Of a DNA stretch of 42,593 nt, positions 8,399 through 17,479 are shown in pieces. This DNA comes from an uncultured Bacteroidia bacterium (GTDB taxonomy: Bacteria; Bacteroidota; Bacteroidia; J057; CALDDN01). The notes under the pieces are model-generated. The model saw nothing but the letters and a program-made list of their open reading frames with translations. It was not told the origin of the DNA and did no database searches. Within the stretch, counting starts at the first letter, position 1. Every line of letters begins with the position of its first letter. The DNA lies in the NCBI GenBank assembly GCA_937936615.1, contig CALDDN010000018.1, positions 1 through 42,593 of the forward strand. The letters are read 5' to 3'. The position numbers and the translations under genes are program-made.

Positions 8399-11289
8399 CC
8401 ACCCCGCCGCGCCGGTGCCCCGTCCTCTGGCGGTTTGCGCAAAGCCTTGGGCAGCAGCCGATAGGTGAAATTGAGCAGAAAATACTGCCGCAGGACCAGT
8501 GTCTGCGTGTCGTCGACCCATGTTTCGGTTACCGAGCGGGCCACACTGGTGTTCTGGTTGAAGGCATCGAAAACCGAGAGGTTGATGTCGGCGGCCCGGT
8601 TAGGCAGGAAGCGGTAGCCTAAAGCCCCGTTGAGCAGCCAGATATCGGGCTGAATGCCCGTTGCCAAGCCCGAAAACTGAACCTGTGTCAGCACCCCCTG
8701 CACATACAGGCCCTTCCAGACCGTGTACGTCAGGCGGCCTTCGAGGGTGTGGGTATAGAAATCATCATTCAGCTCGGGACGGGTCGAGTTCTGGACGGTG
8801 TTGTAGGTACCGCGCCAGCTCAGGCCATAATCCAAATCGGGGCCGGAGTTGCTGCTCAAGGTCAGCCCCAGCGTCGAACGGCCCACCTCCGACCAGTTAA
8901 TCCGCTCGTTGATCCGGCTGGGAGTTCGGCTCAAGCCAAGCGCGAGGGTCAGATTCAGGTTGAGCTTCAGACTTTCGAGCGGGCGGCTCCAGCCCACATC
9001 GGCATCGGCCGTCAAAAAGCCGTTGAGGTTGGCGGGGCGGCGCAGTTGCTGGCCTCGTTCCAGGCGCAAACCCATGACTTCCAGTGCACCCGCATCGGCA
9101 ACCCAGGTTTCGGTACCGATGTATTGATGGGTATACCGGAAGTTGGCGTTGACCGACCACGAGTGATAGTTCTCGGTCGTGGTGTTGAAGCGAAAACCGG
9201 TACGGGCCTCATAATCCTGCCCCAGACCGGGGTTGCCGATGCTCAGCTGCAAGGGGTTGCTGTTGTCGAGCAGGGCCTGCAGCTGGCTGGTGCGCGGGGG
9301 GGTGGCCAATCCCCGCATCCAGGCCCGCAGGTTGGCACGGCGGTTGGGGGCGTAGCGCATGAAAGCCCCCGGGGTTACGGCAAAAAACGTCCGCTGAAAA
9401 GCCGGAGCTGCCGGGAACCGCTGTTCGGCCTCGAGCCAGACCTGCTGCACATCGATGCGGGTAAAAGCGATGAGCTTGGGCGACAGGCGCCGCCAGCCGA
9501 TGCGCACCCGCTGTTCATGAAACCGGCTGCCGAGGGTGTTGCTCAGGCTGCTGTCCAGACGTGACCAGCCGCCTGTTTCTACATCAAAGCGGTTGACCCG
9601 CTGGCGAACTTCTTCCCAACGCATCGAGGGAATCCAGCGCAGGTCGAGCTGCCCGTTTTTGCCCAGCGGCTCGGTAAAGGCAATTTCCAGATCGGTACGC
9701 AGAGCTGGTTGGCCGGCCTTTCCGCGCTGGTCGAGGGTATCGAGGCGGGAGGTCGAATCGCGCAGGAACCGGTTTTGGGCCACCAGCTCGGTTTGGGCCT
9801 GCCGGTCGGAGGCCCGCACATCGATTTTGGTGGAAAGGGTGCGGCCTTTGCGCTTGAGTTTGTGCATCCAAAGGAGCTCACTGCTGAAATCCCAGGCCAG
9901 CCGCTGGTCGCGGCTCTGCTGGTCGGATTGATTGAGCAGCAGCCCTGCCGGCGTCCGGGTGGACGAATTGAGCCGTTGACGGTTGTCGAAGTCCTGCACC
10001 GTCAGGCGGGGGGTAAAGAGAAATTGATTGGCCGAATCGGGGGTCAGCTCGCCCCGAAAGTAGAAGCGGTGGTTGGTGTTGAGGCGGTCGGCTTGGCTGC
10101 GCTCGTCGAGGAGCTGGCCCACCTCACCACCGGTGAAGGTTGTGCGGCGGCGGGTCTGCTCCTGCTCGTTGTCCGACCGGCTGAACAGGTAGCCCGTTGT
10201 AAAGTGCAGGGATTTACCGAGGCTGTCGGTCAGGTTGAAGCCACCCGCAGCCGTCTGGCTGATGCCGCCCTGTTCGTTCAGCAGGAAATCGCCCGCGCTG
10301 GCCGAAATGCCGGTCTGCCCCCAGCGGCGGCCGCGGCCCGGCCCCTCGCCCATCGTTGCCGAGCCAAAGGCACCCGACAGGTCTTCGGTGGCGAAGTTCT
10401 GCTGGTTGATGTTGTTGAGCTGCCCCAGCAGCGAGAGCCGTGTTGGCCCTTTGAAGCGGTTCCATGAAGCGGAACTCTGGTAGCGGTCGTCGGTACCGGC
10501 ACCGGCCTGCATGCGCCCGAAGGTACCCTGGCGGTACGTGGGCTTGAGCACAATGTTGATCGTTTTGACGGTATTGCCGTCGTCGAAGCCGGTAAATCGG
10601 GCCTGATCGCTCTGCTGGTCGAAAACCTGAATCTTGTCCACCGTACCGGCGGGCAGGTTTTTGAGGGCAGCAGCTGGGTTGTCGCCAAAAAAGGGCTGGC
10701 CATCGACAAGGACCCGCTGCACCCGTTCGCCCTGAGTCTTGACCTGCCCCTGCTCGACGCTGACTCCGGGCATTTTGCGCAGCAGGTCTTCGGCCGTGGC
10801 ATCGGGCTGGGTTTTGAAGGCATCGGCGTTGAACTGCACCGTATCGCCCTGCTGGCTGACGGGCGGCGTTTGGGCTGTGATTTCTATCCCTTTGATCTGC
10901 AGGTCTTCGGGCTGCAGGTCAAGGGTCAGCGGGGAAATGGGGCCATCGGGCAGATTGATCTTCAGTTCAAACACCCGATACCCCACATAAGATACCCGCA
11001 GCAGGTAGCGGCCCGCACGCAGCCGCTGAAAATCGAAACGACCCTGGGCATCGGTCAGACGACCCTGGAACTGGCTGCTGTCGGCTTGAGGCAGCAGCAG
11101 CACCCGCGCCCCTTCCAAGGGGGTTCGCTCGAGGCTGTCACGCACCCGACCGCTCAGGCTGGCCCGTTGGGCCCACAATTCGTTTGGTTGAAAAACAAAA
11201 TAAAATAAAATAAAAGAAATTAAAAATAAATTGTTTTTATAAAAAAAAGAACAAGTGCTTTTTGATCCGCTCGGTTGGCGGCAGGACAT
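8392..11289 (-). CDS. Outer-membrane beta-barrel protein with carboxypeptidase-like and TonB-plug domains
   Basis: Large (965 residues) outer-membrane protein of the Bacteroidota TonB-receptor-like family. A signal peptide with a very aromatic hydrophobic core ends at LWAQ. Next comes a carboxypeptidase-regulatory-like domain (ASLSGRVRDSLERTPLEGARV), then a plug-like domain with the family hallmarks GDTVQFNADAF, EDLLRKMPGVSV, RVLVDGQPFFGDNP and GFDDGNTVKTINIVLK, and a long beta-barrel that runs to the C-terminus. The start is ATG 11289; a TTG at 11307 lies upstream. The signal-peptide region is much more AT-rich than the rest of the gene. The basic, glycine-rich C-terminus (PARRGGQ) is unlike the usual terminal aromatic residue of a barrel. 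No SusD-like partner is adjacent. Substrate unknown. Confidence 0.88.
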   Translation of the reverse strand: MSCRQPSGSKSTCSFFYKNNLFLISFILFYFVFQPNELWAQRASLSGRVRDSLERTPLEGARVLLLPQADSSQFQGRLTDAQGRFDFQRLRAGRYLLRVSYVGYRVFELKINLPDGPISPLTLDLQPEDLQIKGIEITAQTPPVSQQGDTVQFNADAFKTQPDATAEDLLRKMPGVSVEQGQVKTQGERVQRVLVDGQPFFGDNPAAALKNLPAGTVDKIQVFDQQSDQARFTGFDDGNTVKTINIVLKPTYRQGTFGRMQAGAGTDDRYQSSASWNRFKGPTRLSLLGQLNNINQQNFATEDLSGAFGSATMGEGPGRGRRWGQTGISASAGDFLLNEQGGISQTAAGGFNLTDSLGKSLHFTTGYLFSRSDNEQEQTRRRTTFTGGEVGQLLDERSQADRLNTNHRFYFRGELTPDSANQFLFTPRLTVQDFDNRQRLNSSTRTPAGLLLNQSDQQSRDQRLAWDFSSELLWMHKLKRKGRTLSTKIDVRASDRQAQTELVAQNRFLRDSTSRLDTLDQRGKAGQPALRTDLEIAFTEPLGKNGQLDLRWIPSMRWEEVRQRVNRFDVETGGWSRLDSSLSNTLGSRFHEQRVRIGWRRLSPKLIAFTRIDVQQVWLEAEQRFPAAPAFQRTFFAVTPGAFMRYAPNRRANLRAWMRGLATPPRTSQLQALLDNSNPLQLSIGNPGLGQDYEARTGFRFNTTTENYHSWSVNANFRYTHQYIGTETWVADAGALEVMGLRLERGQQLRRPANLNGFLTADADVGWSRPLESLKLNLNLTLALGLSRTPSRINERINWSEVGRSTLGLTLSSNSGPDLDYGLSWRGTYNTVQNSTRPELNDDFYTHTLEGRLTYTVWKGLYVQGVLTQVQFSGLATGIQPDIWLLNGALGYRFLPNRAADINLSVFDAFNQNTSVARSVTETWVDDTQTLVLRQYFLLNFTYRLLPKALRKPPEDGAPARRGGQ

Positions 11290-11338
11290 CAAGGGGAATG
11301 AAAACAAAACAGGGTATGGATGATTGGGGTCAACGGCC

Positions 11339-11346
11339 CAAAGTTA
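11339..11346 (-). promoter_or_regulatory. -7 element of the outer-membrane protein gene
   Basis: Read on the minus strand this is TAACTTTG, an exact match to TAnnTTTG. It would give a leader of about 45 bases to ATG 11289. No TTG was seen at the usual -33 distance. Confidence 0.5.
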
Positions 11347-11351
11347 GCCCT

Positions 11352-11359
11352 TAATTTCG
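11352..11359 (+). promoter_or_regulatory. -7 element of the DUF2461 gene
   Basis: TAATTTCG, the TAnnTTCG variant seen also before the Wza-like gene and the MAQ operon in this window. The ATG at 11364 follows after four bases, giving a leaderless or nearly leaderless message. It lies only six bases from the divergent -7 box at 11339-11346, so the two promoters probably compete for polymerase. Confidence 0.5.
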
Positions 11360-11363
11360 CCGC

Positions 11364-12038
11364 ATGACCCCGATCTTCTCCCCCGCCTATGTGGCTTTCT
11401 TCCGCGAGCTGGCCGCCAACAACCACAAAGCCTGGTTCGATGCCCACAAAGATGCCTACGAGCGTGATGCTCGGCAGCCTTTCCTGCTGCTGGTCGAATT
11501 TTTGCGCAGGGGCCTGCTGGAACTCATTCCCGAACTGGACGCCTACGAAGCCCGGCAGCTGGTTTTTCGCATCAACCGCGATGTACGCTTCAGCAAGGAC
11601 AAAAGCCCCTACAAAACGCATCTGGCAGCGGCTTTTTCACCTGAGGGCAAATCGGGGCAGGTTCCGGGCTATTACCTGCAGCTGGGAGCGGAGGGCATCT
11701 GGGTGGGCGGCGGCTGCTACGAACTGGACAAAGAGAGCCTCTACCGCGTGCGGCAGGAGATCAGCTACCATCTGGACGAATTCGCGCAGCTGGTTACCGA
11801 TCCTCACTTTGTAGAGGCTTTTGGCGAAGTAAGGGGCGAAAAAAATAAAAAGCTGCCGCCCGAGTTCCAGCAGGATGCGCAGGTGCAGCCGCTCATCGCG
11901 CACAAACAGTTCTATTTCATGCGGGAGCTGCCGCCCGAAGCGATCACCGAAGCCGACCTCGCCCCGCGGCTTTTAGCGTGGATGCAGGCAGGAGCCGCTT
12001 TCAACGCGTTTTTGCGGCGGGCTTTGCAGCCCGTCTGA
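11364..12038 (+). CDS. DUF2461 domain-containing protein (TIGR02453 family)
   Basis: Cytoplasmic protein of 224 residues from a widespread family without assigned function. Typical features are visible: the start MTPIFSPAYVAFFRELAANN with NHKAWFDAHKDAYE, the block RINRDVRFSKDKSPYKTH, and the later YYLQLGAEGIWVGGGCYEL. The length matches the family (about 220). The start is well placed by the -7 box four bases upstream. The last 38 bases overlap the end of convergent ispD. No neighbour hints at a role. Confidence 0.88.
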   Translation: MTPIFSPAYVAFFRELAANNHKAWFDAHKDAYERDARQPFLLLVEFLRRGLLELIPELDAYEARQLVFRINRDVRFSKDKSPYKTHLAAAFSPEGKSGQVPGYYLQLGAEGIWVGGGCYELDKESLYRVRQEISYHLDEFAQLVTDPHFVEAFGEVRGEKNKKLPPEFQQDAQVQPLIAHKQFYFMRELPPEAITEADLAPRLLAWMQAGAAFNAFLRRALQPV

Positions 12039-12735
12039 TGAGCCGGCGGGCCAGTTCGAGGTCGTCGCGCGTAGTGATTTTGAGGTTTTCGTAGTGGCCT
12101 TCGACCAGTTCGATGCGTGATGCCGGAAATAGCGTTTCGTAGAGCGAGGCATCGTCGGTAAACTGGTCGTGGGGGCGGCGGCGGTAGGCTTCGTAGAGCC
12201 GTTGAAAATCAAAGACCTGGGGGGTCTGCACCTCGACAAAGCGGCTGCGGTCGGCGGCGCGGCTGCCCGTTTCGGTGCGTTCGCGCAGCGAGGCCTTGAC
12301 CGGAACGCAGGCCACGGCGGCACCTGACCGGTGGCCTGCCTCGAGGCAGCGGCTGAGCAGGTCGAGTCCAGCCAGCGGACGAACCCCGTCGTGCACCAGT
12401 ACCAGCCCGGGCAGGCGGCCGGTCTGACGGCACCAGTCGCCCAAAATCTGCAGGCCGGCAGCCACCGACTGGGTGCGCCAGGCACCACCGCCAACGGGCA
12501 GCAGGCGTTGGCAGTCGGCAGCAGCGATGTGGGGCAGGCCCAGCTGCGTCCAGTAATGCCAGTGGCGCGGATCGAGCACCAAGGCGACCTGCAACTGCGC
12601 ATCCAGTTCCAGCACCTGCAGCAGGGTATGCACCAGCACGGGCAGGCGGTCGAGTTTGAGGTATTGCTTGGGTAGAGCCGCGCCCATCCGGGTACCCGAA
12701 CCACCGGCCACCACTACAGCAGTCAGCTGCCCCAC
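12001..12735 (-). CDS. ispD: 2-C-methyl-D-erythritol 4-phosphate cytidylyltransferase
   Basis: Third enzyme of the non-mevalonate isoprenoid pathway, transferring CMP from CTP to methylerythritol phosphate. The 244-residue product has the nucleotide-binding N-terminus AVVVAGGSGTRMG followed by LPKQYL, the RTQSVAAGL block, VHDGVRPLA (the family usually has VHDAARP), QTPQVFDF, DDASLYE and EGHYENLKITTRDDL. The start is GTG at 12735, 12 bases after the queA stop, so the two genes form an operon read queA then ispD. The 3' end overlaps the convergent DUF2461 gene by 38 bases. Its presence shows that this organism makes isoprenoids by the MEP route. IspF is not adjacent and not fused. Confidence 0.95.
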   Translation of the reverse strand: MGQLTAVVVAGGSGTRMGAALPKQYLKLDRLPVLVHTLLQVLELDAQLQVALVLDPRHWHYWTQLGLPHIAAADCQRLLPVGGGAWRTQSVAAGLQILGDWCRQTGRLPGLVLVHDGVRPLAGLDLLSRCLEAGHRSGAAVACVPVKASLRERTETGSRAADRSRFVEVQTPQVFDFQRLYEAYRRRPHDQFTDDASLYETLFPASRIELVEGHYENLKITTRDDLELARRLIRRAAKPAAKTR

Positions 12736-12747
12736 ACCCGGCCAGAT

Positions 12748-13797
12748 TCAGAGAATGAGCATAGCATCGCCGTAGCAATAGAAACGGTAGCGTTCAGCAA
12801 TGGCCGTTTCATAGGCTTTTTTCATCAGATCGTAGCCCATGAAGGCGGCAGCCATCATCTGCACGGTCGACCGTGGCGGATGAAAGTTGGTTATGAAGGC
12901 ATTGGCGATGCTGAAATCGTAAGGCGGAAAGATAAACTTGTCGGTCCACTGGGCGGAGGTGGGGTTGAGGCGGCGGTTAGCCGAGACCGACGACTCGAGT
13001 GCCCGCATGACCGTGGCACCGACCGCGCAGACGCGCTTGCGGGCGGCCTTGGCTTGGTTGACCATGTCGGCCGTTTCCTTGGGAACGATGAAAAATTCCG
13101 AATCCATTTTGTGCTTCGAGAGGTCTTCGACCTCCACATCGCGGTAACTGCCCAGCCCCGTATGCAGGGTGATGAAAACGGTTTCGACATCGGCGAGCTC
13201 CAGCCGCTTGAGGATTTCCTTGGTAAAATGCAGGCCGGCCTCGGGTGCGGCAACCGATCCCTTGTGTTTGGCGACGACGGTCTGATACCAGATGCGGTCA
13301 TCGGGCGTGGCCGGCCGTTCGATGTAAGGGGGCAGCGGCATGTAGCCCAGCAGATCGATCAGGTTGTGGAACTCTTCGTCCGAGCCGTCGAAGAGAAAGC
13401 GTATGGTACGCCCGCGCGAGGTGGTATTATCTACCACTTCGGCCACCAGCACATTGTCGCCAAAGAAAAGTTTGTTTCCCACCCGTATTTTACGGGCAGG
13501 ATCGACGACTACATCCCAGAGGCGCGACTCGTTGTTGAGTTCGCGCAGCAGGAAGACCTCGATCTGGGCACCGGTTTTTTCCTTGTTGCCAAAGAGCTTG
13601 GCCGGAAAAACCTCGGAATCGTTCATGACCAGAAGGTCGCCCGCCTGAAAGTAGTCGAAAATATCGCGGAAAATGCGGTGCTCGATTTCTCCCGTAGACC
13701 GGTGTACGACCATCAGGCGGCAATGATCGCGGGGTTCGGCCGGTTGGTAGGCGACAAGCTCGGGGGGGATTTCAAATTTAAATTCCGAGAGTTTCAT
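12748..13797 (-). CDS. queA: S-adenosylmethionine:tRNA ribosyltransferase-isomerase
   Basis: Queuosine-pathway enzyme that transfers and isomerises the ribose of S-adenosylmethionine onto preQ1 at the wobble base of GUN-anticodon tRNAs, giving epoxyqueuosine. The 349-residue product has the family start [20 protein letters not shown], then [71 protein letters not shown] and the C-terminal [14 protein letters not shown] 13797 is chosen because it begins the conserved N-terminus; 22 further upstream residues are possible but match nothing. A -7 box at 13851-13858 fits this start. It leads an operon with ispD. Confidence 0.96.
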   Translation of the reverse strand: MKLSEFKFEIPPELVAYQPAEPRDHCRLMVVHRSTGEIEHRIFRDIFDYFQAGDLLVMNDSEVFPAKLFGNKEKTGAQIEVFLLRELNNESRLWDVVVDPARKIRVGNKLFFGDNVLVAEVVDNTTSRGRTIRFLFDGSDEEFHNLIDLLGYMPLPPYIERPATPDDRIWYQTVVAKHKGSVAAPEAGLHFTKEILKRLELADVETVFITLHTGLGSYRDVEVEDLSKHKMDSEFFIVPKETADMVNQAKAARKRVCAVGATVMRALESSVSANRRLNPTSAQWTDKFIFPPYDFSIANAFITNFHPPRSTVQMMAAAFMGYDLMKKAYETAIAERYRFYCYGDAMLIL

Positions 13798-13850
13798 GAA
13801 CGAAACGCTGAAGCGGACGGTTAGGGATGCCCAGATATTGTCAAGGCAGG

Positions 13851-13858
13851 CAAAAATA
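13851..13858 (-). promoter_or_regulatory. -7 element of the queA-ispD operon
   Basis: Read on the minus strand this is TATTTTTG, an exact TAnnTTTG match, about 50 bases upstream of the queA ATG. The -33 TTG is not evident at the usual spacing. Confidence 0.5.
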
Positions 13859-13920
13859 GGCAAAAGCCGCCCATTCGAGAGGCCCTGCGTAAATTGGTCT
13901 TGCGATTGTAGACCCAGCTT

Positions 13921-14781
13921 ATGAACCTGCCAAGTTGGCGCGAACTGATCGGGCTGTTGGGGCAGGTGCTCTCCCAGCCATTGATTTCGGTTCGAAGCTA
14001 TGAGCTGACCTTAGCCGACCTGCTGACGGTAGCTCTTGTGCTCATCGGTGCCCGACTGCTCGTACGTGGGGTACGCCGCCTCATCTACCGCCGGCTGGCC
14101 GCCGGCGTCGAGCAGCCAGCCGGTAAGGTCTACGCCCTGGCGCAGTTTGCCAAGTACACTATCAACACCCTGGCCATACTCCTGGCCCTGCGGTCCATTG
14201 GCATCGACATCACCCTGCTCATTGCCGGTTCCACGGCCCTGTTTGTGGGCGTGGGCTTGGGCCTGCAGCAGACTTTTAATGACTTCGCGTCCGGAGTCAT
14301 CCTGCTCTTCGAGGGCAACCTGCAGGTCGATGATGTCATCCAGATCGATGGCTTCGTGGGCCGGGTTACCAAGGTGGGGCTGCGCACCTCGCGCCTGCTG
14401 ACCCGCGAAGGTTTCCTCATCACCCTGCCCAACTCGAAGCTCGTTGTAAACAACGTCATCACCCTGAGCCACCAGCAAAGCCCGGCCCGTTTCTCGATTC
14501 AGGTACGCTTGGCCTACGGCTCCGATTTGAAGCGGGCCGAAAACCTGCTCCTCGAGCTAGCCACGGCCCATCCTGAGGTGCAGGCCCAGCCCGCACCCTT
14601 TGTCTGGCTGCAGGATTTCGGCCCGGCAGGCCTGGTGCTGGGCCTTTTCATCTGGTCGAACGACAGCTTCGGGGTCGAGCGCACCCTCAGCGACCTGCGT
14701 TTTGCCGCCGAGGCCGCCCTGCGGGCCGAAGGCTTCCACATCCCCTACGCCACCCATGAACTGCTGCTGCGTAAAAAATAG
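13921..14781 (+). CDS. Small-conductance mechanosensitive channel family protein (MscS)
   Basis: Inner-membrane channel subunit of 286 residues that in this family opens on membrane tension to release solutes on osmotic downshock. Three hydrophobic segments are visible: about 22-45 ([20 protein letters not shown]), about 75-92 ([18 protein letters not shown]) and the pore-lining helix about 95-125 ([20 protein letters not shown]). They are followed by the conserved beta domain ([31 protein letters not shown], written here as one block in two parts: [16 protein letters not shown] and [15 protein letters not shown]) and [12 protein letters not shown]. The C-terminal domain shows [15 protein letters not shown]. 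It is a compact version without extra N-terminal helices. Its last codons, AAA-AAA-TAG, double as the T tract of the terminator for the convergent operon. Confidence 0.92.
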   Translation: MNLPSWRELIGLLGQVLSQPLISVRSYELTLADLLTVALVLIGARLLVRGVRRLIYRRLAAGVEQPAGKVYALAQFAKYTINTLAILLALRSIGIDITLLIAGSTALFVGVGLGLQQTFNDFASGVILLFEGNLQVDDVIQIDGFVGRVTKVGLRTSRLLTREGFLITLPNSKLVVNNVITLSHQQSPARFSIQVRLAYGSDLKRAENLLLELATAHPEVQAQPAPFVWLQDFGPAGLVLGLFIWSNDSFGVERTLSDLRFAAEAALRAEGFHIPYATHELLLRKK

Positions 14782-14802
14782 GGGTACACTTTCGTGTACC
14801 CC
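14773..14802 (-). terminator. Intrinsic terminator of the PAS-kinase operon
   Basis: Read on the minus strand: a perfect 9-bp stem, GGGGTACAC and GTGTACCCC (14802-14781), closed by a GAAA tetraloop, then TATTTTTT (14780-14773). It lies about 54 bases past the stop of the phosphatase gene at 14856. The T tract lies inside the last codons of the mscS-like gene. In the plus direction the hairpin has no T run, so it works mainly for the minus strand. Confidence 0.85.
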
Positions 14803-14855
14803 GTTACCACCTATCCCCAGGCGGTAGGCTCAAAAATAAATATAGAAGGCGGTTT

Positions 14856-16592
14856 TCAGTCGAGCTGGATTCCGATCAGGAGCTGGTCATCGGTCTGGGG
14901 GGTTTGACCGCGCCATACATCCAGGCGGTTGCGAATGGTACCCTCACGCAGAAGCATCGATTGCTTCGAGGCCAGAACGAGCAGCTCTTCCAGCCGCTTG
15001 ATCGTGAATTTCTTGCTGTTTTTGGAGTCGAACTGGTCGACGAGTCCATCACTGAAGAGGTAGATCGAGCTGGCAGGCTGGTAGTTTACTTCCACTTCTT
15101 CGAAAGGAATCTGGGTATCGCTGTTGATGCTGCGCTTGGTAGGCTTGAGGGTCAAGGCCTGGTCATTTTCGACGTAGATCATGGGCTGGCGGGCACCGGC
15201 ATAGGTAAAGCGTCGGTTTTGGGTGTCGATGGCGCAGAGGCTCAGGTCCATACCTTCTTTTTTGATCGCACCACTATCGGTACGAGTGACGGAAGCCGAA
15301 AACTGCCGGTCGAGCTCCTCAAGGATGGCTGCCGGCTGCGTAAGGCCCTGTACTTTGATGATCTGGTTGAGCAGATTTATGCCGATGATGGAAAGCAAAG
15401 CACCGGGGACGCCATGGCCCGTACAGTCGGACGAAACGATGAAGTAAAGGCCTTGGCTCTGGCCAAACCAGAAGAAATCGCCACTCAGCACATCGCGCGG
15501 GCGGTAGATAATGAAAGAATTGGGGAAAACCGAACGGAGATCATCGATTTTAGGCAGCACGCTGGTTTGCAGGCGGCTGCCGACTTCGATGCTTTCGCTC
15601 ATGCGCGAATGGTCTTCGCGGATGTCCTCGGTGCGCTGGGCTACTTTCTGTTCCAGCGAATGATAGAGGAAGATACTTTCGAGAGCCAGCGAGGCCTGGC
15701 GGCTGACGGCTTCGAGCAGTTCGAGCTGATCTTCGTTGATGGACTTGGCCCGAAGCCGACTGTCCAGGTAGAGGATTCCCTGCAGGCGGTTGTTGGCTTT
15801 GAGGGGCAGGCAGCAGACCGTCCGGATTTGATGCTGTTCGAGCACGGGGTCCTCGCTCCAGTCCGAGTTCAGGAGGTTGGGTTCGTAGACAAGCTCGCAG
15901 GCTTCGCGCACATGGGCCAGTACACTCAAAGGATAGCGGGCCGCAAGCGATTCAGCATCCAGCTCGTAGAGTACGGGGCTGGAATTTCCGTTCTGATACG
16001 TGTGGAAAACAAGTTTTTCTCCGGGCTTGGACTCTGGAAAAAGCTGTACCAGACAGTGCGTGATGTCCAGATTCTGCAGCAGATTGGTCGTCAGGGTATG
16101 CAGCCAGTTGTGCAGGTCGAGGTTGCCAGCCAGCAGCTCGGCATATCGGTTGATGAGCGTGAGGGTCTGAACTTTTCGGTCGAGACTCTGCTCCAGGTAG
16201 TAACTTGAGAGAGCCTTTTCGACGGTAAGCTTCAGGTCGTCGGGATTCCAGGGCTTGGAGATGAAGCGAAACAGGTTGGCGTGGTTGAGTGCATTGCCTA
16301 CGGCGGTAGCGTCAGCCTGACCCGTGAGCATGATTTTGCGGATGCGTTCGTCAAGCTGGTTGACCTGTATGAGAAACTGGTCGCCTTTCATGCCCGGCAT
16401 CAGCTGGTCGGAAATGACCAGAGGCACGTCGTAACCTGCTTTGAGGATGTCTCCCAGTATCTTAAGCCCTTCCTCACCTGATTCTGCGACCTCGAAGCGG
16501 CACTTCTTGTCGAGGTTACGCGACAGCTCGTGCTTGAGGCTCGAAAGCACCGACTTCTCGTCGTCTACGCAGAGGATGTAGCTTCGAGACAT
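14856..16592 (-). CDS. Response regulator with GAF and SpoIIE/PP2C phosphatase domains (RsbU-like)
   Basis: Last gene of the six-gene signalling operon and its likely output. The 578 residues divide into a receiver domain (1-125: D10/D11, phosphoacceptor D62 in SDQLMPGMKGDQF, T90, K113), a GAF domain (about 145-308), a short helical linker (309-340) and a SpoIIE-type PP2C phosphatase (about 340-578). The metal-binding residues are intact: D372 in GDFFW, D389 in SDCTGHGVPGA, D515 in FSDGLVD and D568/D569 in TDDQLLIG. It should therefore dephosphorylate serine/threonine phosphoproteins under control of receiver phosphorylation. The classical target would be an anti-sigma-factor antagonist with a STAS domain, but no STAS or anti-sigma gene is in this window. 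It starts 28 bases after the preceding regulator and ends before a strong terminator. Confidence 0.92.
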   Translation of the reverse strand: MSRSYILCVDDEKSVLSSLKHELSRNLDKKCRFEVAESGEEGLKILGDILKAGYDVPLVISDQLMPGMKGDQFLIQVNQLDERIRKIMLTGQADATAVGNALNHANLFRFISKPWNPDDLKLTVEKALSSYYLEQSLDRKVQTLTLINRYAELLAGNLDLHNWLHTLTTNLLQNLDITHCLVQLFPESKPGEKLVFHTYQNGNSSPVLYELDAESLAARYPLSVLAHVREACELVYEPNLLNSDWSEDPVLEQHQIRTVCCLPLKANNRLQGILYLDSRLRAKSINEDQLELLEAVSRQASLALESIFLYHSLEQKVAQRTEDIREDHSRMSESIEVGSRLQTSVLPKIDDLRSVFPNSFIIYRPRDVLSGDFFWFGQSQGLYFIVSSDCTGHGVPGALLSIIGINLLNQIIKVQGLTQPAAILEELDRQFSASVTRTDSGAIKKEGMDLSLCAIDTQNRRFTYAGARQPMIYVENDQALTLKPTKRSINSDTQIPFEEVEVNYQPASSIYLFSDGLVDQFDSKNSKKFTIKRLEELLVLASKQSMLLREGTIRNRLDVWRGQTPQTDDQLLIGIQLD

Positions 16593-16620
16593 GATTTAGT
16601 TTAGTTTTCTTAAATCGTTC

Positions 16621-17019
16621 TCAAACCAGCTGGATTGCCTGATGAATGGTACCGATATGTTCCTGGCCGTTCCAGGGCTTTCTCAGTTTACAGAGCAGGC
16701 CCGCTTTTTCGACCAGCTCATGTTCGAGCTGCTCGTCGGCATGTCCCGAATGCAGGATGAGTGGAATTTCGGGATAGAAACGGGCCAGGTCCTGCAGAAA
16801 TTCATCTCCCCGCTTGCCGGGCATGAGCCAGTCGCTGACGATAAGGGCCGGCAGCTGCCCGCGGATCGAAAGCTCGGTCAGGATTACTTCCTCGGCTTCC
16901 TGAGCACTGGACGCTTTCTCGTAGCGGAAGGCAGGCCCAAAGTGTTTTTTGAACTGGTCGATGACCATACGCAGGGCTATGGGGTCGTCGTCAACAAATA
17001 ATATCGTGCGCTTCGACAT
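16621..17019 (-). CDS. Single-domain response regulator (REC only)
   Basis: Stand-alone receiver of 132 residues: acidic cluster D10-D12 (FVDDDP), phosphoacceptor D63 in VSDWLMPGKRGDEFL, S91 and K114 (LRKPW). It has no output domain, so it acts as a phosphate shuttle, sink or protein-protein switch. It closely resembles the receiver at 17045 and the receiver domain of the phosphatase at 14856; all three share FRYE or FEV before the second helix, the PG-x-[KR]-GD-x-F block after the phosphoacceptor and KPW after the conserved lysine. They probably arose by duplication and serve the same kinase. Spacing is 25 bases from the previous gene and 28 to the next. Confidence 0.92.
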   Translation of the reverse strand: MSKRTILFVDDDPIALRMVIDQFKKHFGPAFRYEKASSAQEAEEVILTELSIRGQLPALIVSDWLMPGKRGDEFLQDLARFYPEIPLILHSGHADEQLEHELVEKAGLLCKLRKPWNGQEHIGTIHQAIQLV

Positions 17020-17044
17020 GGAATGACTTCGTTAAATAAAAAAT

Positions 17045-17440
17045 TCAGTTGGACTGGGGTGTGCAGGCGATTCGTTCCACAGCTTCGATGAGTTCGGCTT
17101 CTTCCCAGGGCTTACGTATGAATGTCCGAATGTTCGTTTTGCTCTGTACCGCTTCGATGGTTTCGTCGTTGATGAATCCACTCAGGAGGATGACATCCAG
17201 CTGGGGGCACTGGGCTTGGAGCAGCTCCAGAAACCGGTCGCCCCGCTGGCCTGGGATGACCCAGTCGCAGATCAGGAGAGCAAAACGTTCGGGCCGGTCG
17301 AGCAGCAGGCTCCACGCTTCATCGGTGTTGGTCGCCGACTCGTAGCGATACCGATAGCCGAAATGACGCCGCAGCTGACTGAGCAGGCTGTTGATGACAG
17401 CTTTTTCGTCATCCACCAACATGATCGTGGGCTTTTGCAT
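17045..17440 (-). CDS. Single-domain response regulator (REC only)
   Basis: Stand-alone receiver of 131 residues: D10/D11, phosphoacceptor D59 in ICDWVIPGQRGDRFL, S87 and K110 in IRKPW. It lies 39 bases after the giant PAS kinase, which lacks a receiver of its own, so this and the next receiver are its obvious phosphoacceptors. ATG 17440 (MQKPTIMLVDDEK) is preferred over a TTG two codons upstream. Its role as an intermediate or competitor in a relay to the phosphatase at 14856 is inferred from gene order and the resemblance of the three receivers. Confidence 0.92.
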   Translation of the reverse strand: MQKPTIMLVDDEKAVINSLLSQLRRHFGYRYRYESATNTDEAWSLLLDRPERFALLICDWVIPGQRGDRFLELLQAQCPQLDVILLSGFINDETIEAVQSKTNIRTFIRKPWEEAELIEAVERIACTPQSN

Positions 17441-17479
17441 GGTCAATCCTCAGGATTTATTGTTGGAAAACAGATCGAT

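Noticed and set aside
14904-16208. A 434-codon plus-strand frame opposite the phosphatase gene
   Set aside because: The minus frame has intact receiver, GAF and SpoIIE motifs; the plus frame has none.
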